Assembly: GCA_022036555.1 (NCBI GenBank)
Contig: CM039119.1
Coordinates: 21,048,595-21,112,594, forward strand
Origin: Microstegium vimineum
Taxonomy: Eukaryota; Streptophyta; Magnoliopsida; Poales; Poaceae
Length of the DNA: 64,000 bases
Direction: 5' to 3'
The translations under genes were made by a program, and so were the position numbers. Shown in pieces: positions 58,080-64,000 of this stretch. Numbering within the stretch: position 1 is the stretch's first letter; each line of letters starts with the position of its first letter. The notes beneath the pieces are model-generated. The model saw only the letters and a program-made list of their open reading frames with translations. It did no database searches and had not been told where the DNA came from.

Positions 58080-58532
58080 GCCGTGGAGGAGCTCTGTCAT
58101 TGCGCCTCGGTCCTTCGGGCCTAGGTGGCACCGACATCCGAGAGCGCGTGACACAACGTGACACAAGCTCCTCGACGGTAGCCGGCTCTGTGTGCTCGGC
58201 CTGCTCTGGCTCATCACCCTCTGTAGCCTCTGGGGGCTCTATCTCTGTCTCTGGCACAATCTCAGTCTCTGCCCGAGAGGGGGACTCATGACACGCTCCA
58301 CGGTGAGTAGGCGAACCTATCCTCAAACCGGCGCGACGTCCACCCTGCTCGGCAATCTCCACTGCCTCTGCTGCTGCCAATGCTGCCACTAAAGCTGGGT
58401 CCATAAGTGGCGTCTTCCTCTTCTTGGACAACTGCTTCTGTTTGCCCTTCCCTCGATCAGTGGGTTGACGCGGTGGAGGTGGAGGGTCACCACCACTACC
58501 GGGGGCTAGGCCTGCATTCTTCGTGTGTGCCA
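58080..58532 (-). pseudogene. Envelope-position ORF of element B, upstream half
   Basis: Starts with MAHTKNAGLAPGSGG at 58532. The next part is basic (KGKQKQLSKKRK), then alanine-rich and glutamate-rich, and ends in RPEGPRRNDRAPPRL where element A cuts it. The downstream half is at 36297-37244. The basic start could be a nuclear or nucleic-acid-binding signal, which is inference. Function unknown. Confidence 0.6.
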
Positions 58533-59117
58533 TTGTCGGGCACGAGAAGAGCACAACTGCCTCTAAAAGATCAACTATAAAACAAGAATCTCCCCAAGCA
58601 AACCACTGACACTGATCAAATCAACAACACACTGCCCAAAACTCTGCAAGAATGGCACGACGGCCCTGGACTGACCTCTCGAGGCTTTGCCTCGTTCCAT
58701 ACTCGCGGGCTTTGCCCCGAGTTATCTGACACTGACCACTGCACGATAGATAGATAAGAAGTATATAACTTATAAGCATGTAACTAGAGGTAAGCAAAGT
58801 CTAGTGAGAAGCAAGAATTTACACAAGAGATAGATCGAAGCTGCATTGTACCTCAAACTAGTGACCTGATCAAAAGAAAGAAGGGTAAGAATTCCTTGGT
58901 CAGTAACACCTCCAATCCGTAAACCTAACAGGATAAGCAATATGGTGGAGGTTATGGTGGAGACTTGATTGAGCATAACCCCTTGAGGATAGGCAAAAAT
59001 AGGAGAGGGTTAAGCACAGAAGGGATCACCTTTAGCAGAGAAGAAGAAATAGAGCACTTCCACGTGGAAGAGACGTCGGCTCAGAGGCGAAACAGGGGCC
59101 TCTGCACCTGGGGAAGG
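58533..59117 (-). other. Upstream part of element B, no gene seen
   Basis: Expected to lead toward pol of B, but no pol motif and no LTR end of the B type appears before element F starts. Includes a GATA run near 58748. B is therefore truncated here or continues beyond F outside the window. Confidence 0.5.
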
Positions 59118-59588
59118 TGTCGATGTTTTACCACCGATAGCCTGCCACGGGTTACCTGAGACTGTTGTTCGTGCTTTGGCAAATAGTGAAATCTTGGTGG
59201 TTGGACATGCAGGGACACATAGTTTATACTGGCTTAGGTCCTCGACACAGTCGAGTAATAACCCTACATCCAGTTAGGTCGCTTGTTATTGCTCTGATCT
59301 CGTAATACAAGGTGTTGTGTATCGCTCTACGTATCGGGTCTTGCGTAGTATGTTCAGATTTTTTTTGGGTGGTACCCTCACCAGTCCTTTATAGTCCAGG
59401 ATCTGGCTGAGGATTGTTCTAGTCCTACTCGGTTACAAATTCAAAGTCCTAAGCTACGCTTCGGTCTTGTCGTTGTTACCGAGTAGAATCCGGTTTTGTT
59501 TGCTTGCCTTCCTCCGTGGGCCGAGTGATAGAGGCCCAAAGCTTCGGTAAGCCGGTCTATGGGTACCCTATAGGATATCCCATCGACA
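59118..59588 (-). repeat. 3' LTR of Tat-like element F
   Basis: 471 bp with inverted ends TGTCGAT/ATCGACA. The neighbouring 'agcccccgagcg' is, on the minus strand, CGCTCGGGGGCT, the usual polypurine tract of grass Tat-lineage elements, so this is the 3' LTR of a minus-strand element. A minus-strand ACTATAAAGG near 59389 is a fitting TATA box. Confidence 0.75.
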
Positions 59589-61781
59589 AGCCCCCGAGCG
59601 TCTCATGATTTTCTTCAAAGTGTCGAGTTGTTTAGAAAGCAAGCCGAGTTCTTTTTGAAGCAAAATCATGGGATGATCTCTTGTGTCTTTGTCTTGTAGT
59701 CTTCTTGCGCCTTTTGTTTCTGGGAACAAAGGTGCACTCATTGAGTGTAGCCCCGAGCCTTTGATTACTTAGTACAAGTATTCAGAGGATCTGAGAAAAA
59801 ACTTTGTGTGGTATGTATTTCTAGCCCCCGAGCCTTCTTCGAGTTCTTTTTAGCGAAAAAGAACTCGACAGAAGGGTCTGAAATACTCTGCTTCTGTCTG
59901 ATTTTGTTCACGGGTGTGTACTGTTCTTTCACGGATGTGTGGAATCTTGCTTTCACTGTTTGCTTTGGTCAGCTTTTGTTGTTTTCTTGCTTTTCTTTCT
60001 CGTGACTTTTAGCTTTTGGTGGTCCTTCCTTGCTATATATTGTGTTGTGTTTGCACTGGTAGCTTGATCTCTAGAGTTCTCTTCTTTCTTTTTAATGATC
60101 ATGCTGCTGAGTGAAACTGAGCAGCCCCGGGCTTATGTCCACCTTCTGGTAGTTGAGTGGGTAGAAGAATTCTTGTAAATGGAGTTAGAGGTAGACTAAC
60201 TCCTCGGTTAGATTTTCCTAGGAAGTTTGGTGCAGTAGGTAGAAGAAGTCTTGTGATGTGGCTTCCATGCCTTCTCTATCTGTCTGCTGAACTCCAGGCT
60301 GTAACCGTTGTCGCTCCTGAGTTGGTTGAAGTTGTATGTTCCATCTTCCTAGCCGTGCATGCTTGCACCAAACTTCTACTAGAAAGGCTAGAGCTAGAGT
60401 TGTCCAATCTCCTTTGCTAGGAGTGGTTTTCTGCCTAAGATCCAACACTTCTTCACGCTGTGTGGAGGTTCTGGGTTGTCTTGACTTGTAAGGTTTCTAT
60501 CCGGGTATTAGGCCTTCTTTGGTGGTGGACCCGATATTACCCTGGCTGTAGCCTTTATATTTTGTCACTTGTGGTCTTTTGTTGTAGATGAGGCTTATAT
60601 TGGCCTTGTATTGGTAGCTCCTGGTTGTTGCATTTGTAAGATTAATGACCGAGTTGTTTTCGGTATCCAATGATTGTTACTGGTTGTATGATTGTCCTTG
60701 GAATATTCTTCTGGATATTCTATCTAGTACCCTGATGTACTGCTTTTATTGTGGCCATTTGCATCTCATCAATGTAGTCCTTATAGAATCTTTTGCTTTT
60801 ACTGCTCCCTTTGTTGTTGTTGTCTTTTCTTCATGGACCTGGTGTATGTGCACCCATTGTTCTTCTATAAATAGCTGAAGTATTGTTCCCTTGTCACATA
60901 TCTTCTGCTTTCCCTTGTAAAAGGTCCTTGTTGTATCATGGATATTGTGGTTGGCGAGCTTGACGAGCCCCCGGGCTTCTTTCTCATGGTGAATGGTGTA
61001 GATCTTGTGATAGAGGCTAGTTGCAGGCTAGTTCTAAGGTGGTAGAATTCTATGGAAGGAGCCAAAGCAAATGGTGTAGGCCTTGTGATGGTATTGGTGT
61101 GTACTGTCATGGACCCTTCAGTAGTTTGTTTGTGCTTCCTTCCGAGTTGTTCTGGATTCGCTGTCCTTGATGACGCTCATCTTGGATGACTTCTTGGTTC
61201 TACTTCCTTTAGTTAGCAAGGATGCGCTTCCTCTCGTCTGAAATCAAGCGCTTCCGAGTTGCTTTTCCCTGCACGACAATTATTGGTTCTAGTTTGTGTA
61301 ATTTTTACTTTCGATTCTACTACTCCCTGCTTATCGGGGTACTTTTGTATCTGTTGAGGCATTGTACTCTGATGTAAAACCGGCTATGCACTGATACTTC
61401 TCAATAAAGGGCTCTTACTAATCTGTTTATCTCATGTCCTGCCGAGTTGTTTTCATCTCTGACTAACTGCTTCTTTGTCATGCTATACTCTGCAGGGTGT
61501 AAATGTTTTATGGTACTCAGCTGTGGTTGGCCTAATCTGACCGTTTTTTTCCTTTTCTGATGCGTAGTTTTAGGAAGTGATGGTTTTTGTAACCGTTCCG
61601 CCATTTTTCCGTAATTGCTGCTTCTGGGTAACGGCTATTTATGGGAACCAATCTCTTTGTTTCATCTTTATATAAGTTCCTTCGCCCTTTGTTACTGTGT
61701 CTTTCTCCAACTAACAGGAAATTTCTGTCCTTTGTTTTTGGCTTAACCTTCTTCTGTCGTTCTACCTGAGGTAATTTTGCA
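59589..61781. other. Spacer of element F with promoters of the antisense gene
   Basis: No supported ORF. Contains many CCGAGTT and AGCCCCCGAGC words. Two plus-strand TATA boxes occur: TATAAATA at 60866-60873 and TATATAAG at 61669-61676. Confidence 0.6.
61669..61676 (+). promoter_or_regulatory. TATA box of the antisense gene
   Basis: TATATAAG, 106 bp upstream of the ATG at 61782, which leaves room for a short 5' UTR. It is on the strand opposite to the element. Confidence 0.6.
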
Positions 61782-63957
61782 ATGAAGGGTAAAGGAGTCC
61801 TGAAATCTTTCGTTCAGCAAAGTGATCTTGATCACTTAGTTGCACAAGGTCTTCTTTCAAGATCTGCTACCTGTGAGTTTCCTAGTGATCGATCGTCCCC
61901 AAACCCATCTCCTGATCAATCTCTTCTTTTTTTTCTTATGTCATATCTGGACTTTGTTTTCCACCATCTGACTTCTTAATTCAGTTCCTTGATTTCTATG
62001 GTCTCCAACTTCACCATCTTGTTCCTAATGCTATCCTCTTCCTTTCCTGCTTCGTGCATCTTTGCGAGGCTTTCATAGGAATTCCTCTTTGCCTTTTGTT
62101 CTTCCGCTATTTCTTTCGGGTTTGTTTTACTGGTAGGTCGAAGGTTCCTAGTTGTGGTTGCTGTCTGATTCAATCTAGGCAGGGTCACAAAAATGCCTTT
62201 CCTTCTTTGTCCTTATCTGATTCTGTCCGTGATTGGGCTGGAAAGTGGTTTTATGTTTCTCAGCCATCTTTTCCTAGGTCTTTTGATTTATCTTCTCTCC
62301 CAGTTTCCCTTCCTTGTTGGTCTGATAAAATTTCCTCTTCTGAAAAGCAAGCTCTTAAGAATTTGACTTAGTTTTTTGAAGCAATCCGGTTTGATAGGCA
62401 ATGGTATTGTTGCTAGCTTCTTGCGTCGCCGAGTTCAGCCTTTGATGAAGTGGGATCATCTAGGTTTTGAATATAGTGGTCCTTCTAATTCGTCTCGCCT
62501 TATCCTCGAGATTGAACTTTCAGATGATGTTGTTCTTGAGATGATGAATAAAGTATTAGGTAGTGTTGTTATTCTTCCTGTCACGATTCAGGAGTATAGT
62601 GTTGTCAATCCTCCACCTGATGTAAGCTTTTTTATATCCTTGATCTGTTTTCTTTGTTTTGTTATTTTGATCTGATGTACTTTTTACTTTGTAGGGTTAT
62701 GGTCATGACTTTGCTCTTGATGTGCCTGCTACTGATGATGGTGGAAATTTGGATGATGATGATGATGATGATACTAATGCTGCTACTAGTTCTCGTGTTG
62801 CCTCTCCAAAGCGAGGTCATTTGGATGCAGCCATTAAGCCTCCTCGATCGAAAAGGCGGTGGTCTGTTTGTCAGGGTTCTTTGTCAGGTTATCTTTATGC
62901 CGAGTTCTTTTCGTTTCTCTTGTTTGTCTTTCTTGGTGAGCCGAGTTTTTTTGTTTCTCTTGTCTGTCTTTTGTCTCTTGATTTTTGCTTTCTGATTTGC
63001 AGATGAAAATTCAGCTCTTTCGACTGAAGATGAATCGAGTGACCCCTTGAGTCCTTCTAGGTGAGTTTTTTCCTTCTCTTTTCCTTTTGTGTGCTTTTAT
63101 TTTTATGATACTTGCTGATGCTTGGTCCTCTAATGTAGTCAGGTATCTGCTGATGTTTCTTTTGCTTCTGACTCTGTTGTACCCTCTTCTTCTGTCTTAC
63201 CATCTTTTGATGGTGATTTTGATTTTGCTATTCCAAAGTTATCCTTCTCTAAGACTGTGGCTCAAATCAAGAAGTCTTCTAGGTACTTTTTCTTTCTGTT
63301 TCTCCTCTTTTTGATTTTTGCTGAATTCCTTGTAAAAAATCTGTGATATTTTGATTGCAGCGTTCCTCTAGATAATCCTACTTCTTCCAAGGATGTTATG
63401 GATTTGAAGCCATCTTCTGAAGGTTAGTTTACTTTCTATCTTTCCTGGTCTTATCTTTTTATGTATCTCTTCATCGATCTTTTATTGTAGGTGTTTTAGC
63501 GGTTCCCGGTGCTACCAATTTGACAGCTGAAGTGTCTCCTGGGAGGCCCTTTGTAGCTTCTTCACCTGCTACCCGAGTTCTTTCTGCGGCTGACCATTTT
63601 ATCTCTTTGTCTGCTTGGTCTGAACGAATTGGTAGGTTGCTTTCAACATGGGAATCTTTCTCCTCAGAATATGGCGTAGAGCTCAAGGTACTTATGATAG
63701 TCTCTGTTTCGTATCTTTGTTTTCTTGTCTTCTTGTTATTTTCATCTCATCTTAGTTCTTACCAATAGGCTTTTCATCAAGATCAGGATGTTCTGTTTGG
63801 TCCTCAAGAAGAAAGGTCAGCTAACCTTATTCGGGGTAGCCTTGGAAAGGCTGAAGCCGAGTTGTCTCGTGTTAAGGCTGAGTTGATTCGAGTAAAGGAG
63901 ATGCAGGAGTCTACTGCTACCCGAGCTTCTAATGAGATTGCTGATCTGAAGTCCTGA
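61782..63957 (+). CDS. Antisense gene of Tat-like element F ('transposase, putative, gypsy type' family)
   Basis: Multi-exon gene on the strand opposite to its element. Exons: about 61782-62621, 62695-62887, 63003-63060, 63139-63282, 63361-63422, 63491-63687 and 63769-63957. All introns are short GT-AG and all phases agree. Exon 1 holds the family core (FLDFYGLQLHHLVPNAI, FVHLCEAFIGI, WAGKWFYV, GIVASFLRRRVQPL), which I recognise as PF04195-like. Exon 2 is acidic and then basic (KPPRSKRRW). The last exon is a coiled coil. Frame changes occur in exon 1 at a run of eight T's (61927-61934) and near 62358. The TGA at 63955-63957 may be a CGA change, since the frame runs on to a donor-like GGTATT. 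Biochemical function unknown. The name is historical. Confidence 0.7.
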
Positions 63958-64000
63958 CTTGCTGGTATTATTTGTTTTGCACTTTTTGCCTTTGATTTTG
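63958..64000 (+). other. Window edge inside the antisense gene region
   Basis: Starts 'cttgctggtatta', which could be the end of the exon and an intron donor. The element and possibly the gene continue outside. Confidence 0.4.

Noticed and set aside
37240..58084. A perfect target duplication for Sirevirus A
   Set aside because: The flanks GTCAT and GCCGT differ at two of five positions. I keep it only as a possible aged duplication.
59118..59588. Reading element F as a plus-strand element starting with its 5' LTR
   Set aside because: No primer-binding site follows the LTR. The adjacent CTCGGGGGCT on the minus strand and the minus-strand TATAAA fit a 3' LTR.
1..64000. CRISPR array, operons or plasmid/phage features
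   Set aside because: No regular repeat-spacer array, and genes with introns and plant transposons show a plant nuclear genome.

Overview
The window looks like nuclear DNA of a grass (Poaceae), most likely a large-genome panicoid such as a Miscanthus, Saccharum or Sorghum relative. That rests on the repeats: Tourist- and Stowaway-type MITEs, several Sirevirus-type Ty1/copia elements with many polypurine tracts, Athila-like and Tat-like Ty3/gypsy elements, and long solo LTRs. The species call is inference. No bacterial genes, CRISPR array, rRNA or clear tRNA gene was seen.

Layout. (1) About 656-18055 is a nested stack. A plus-strand Sirevirus-type LTR contains a Tourist-like MITE. The MITE contains a non-autonomous Athila-like LTR retrotransposon (1101-15280, 5-bp target duplication ACGTG). 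That element carries a Tekay/Del-like solo LTR (8845-11627, AATAC duplication) and a reverse-oriented LTR insertion in its 3' LTR (12441-14281). A solo LTR of the outermost family (15792-17448, AGGGG duplication) sits in the same outer LTR in the opposite orientation. (2) 18056-23000 is MITE-rich intergenic DNA with a broken annexin fragment (about 18716-19129). (3) 24343-27206 (minus) is the one clear host gene: a seven-exon LUC7-like U1 snRNP-associated splicing factor of 352 aa with all splice phases consistent. (4) 27240-34237 is intergenic, with a gag fragment, tandem repeats and an 880-bp MITE. (5) 34238-59117 is a second stack. A minus-strand Sirevirus-type element (B) keeps its 3' LTR and an ORF in the envelope position. 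That ORF is split by a second minus-strand Sirevirus (A, 37245-58079). A's 5' LTR holds a plus-strand Sirevirus (C, 46573-57544), whose reverse transcriptase is split by a solo LTR (D, 52738-54159). A deletion scar joins C, an LTR fragment (E) and A at 57544-58028. (6) 59118-64000 is the 3' end of a minus-strand Tat-like element (F), which carries a multi-exon gene in antisense with its own TATA box.

Functionally, one housekeeping gene sits among decayed transposable elements. The gag-pol frames of A and C have several stops and frameshifts, so neither is autonomous. The most interesting items are the near-intact intron-containing antisense gene of element F, the Athila-like element whose LTRs are identical over 840 bp but about 4% diverged over the rest, an LTR insertion with an embedded primer-binding site, and dense family-specific palindromes in the LTRs.
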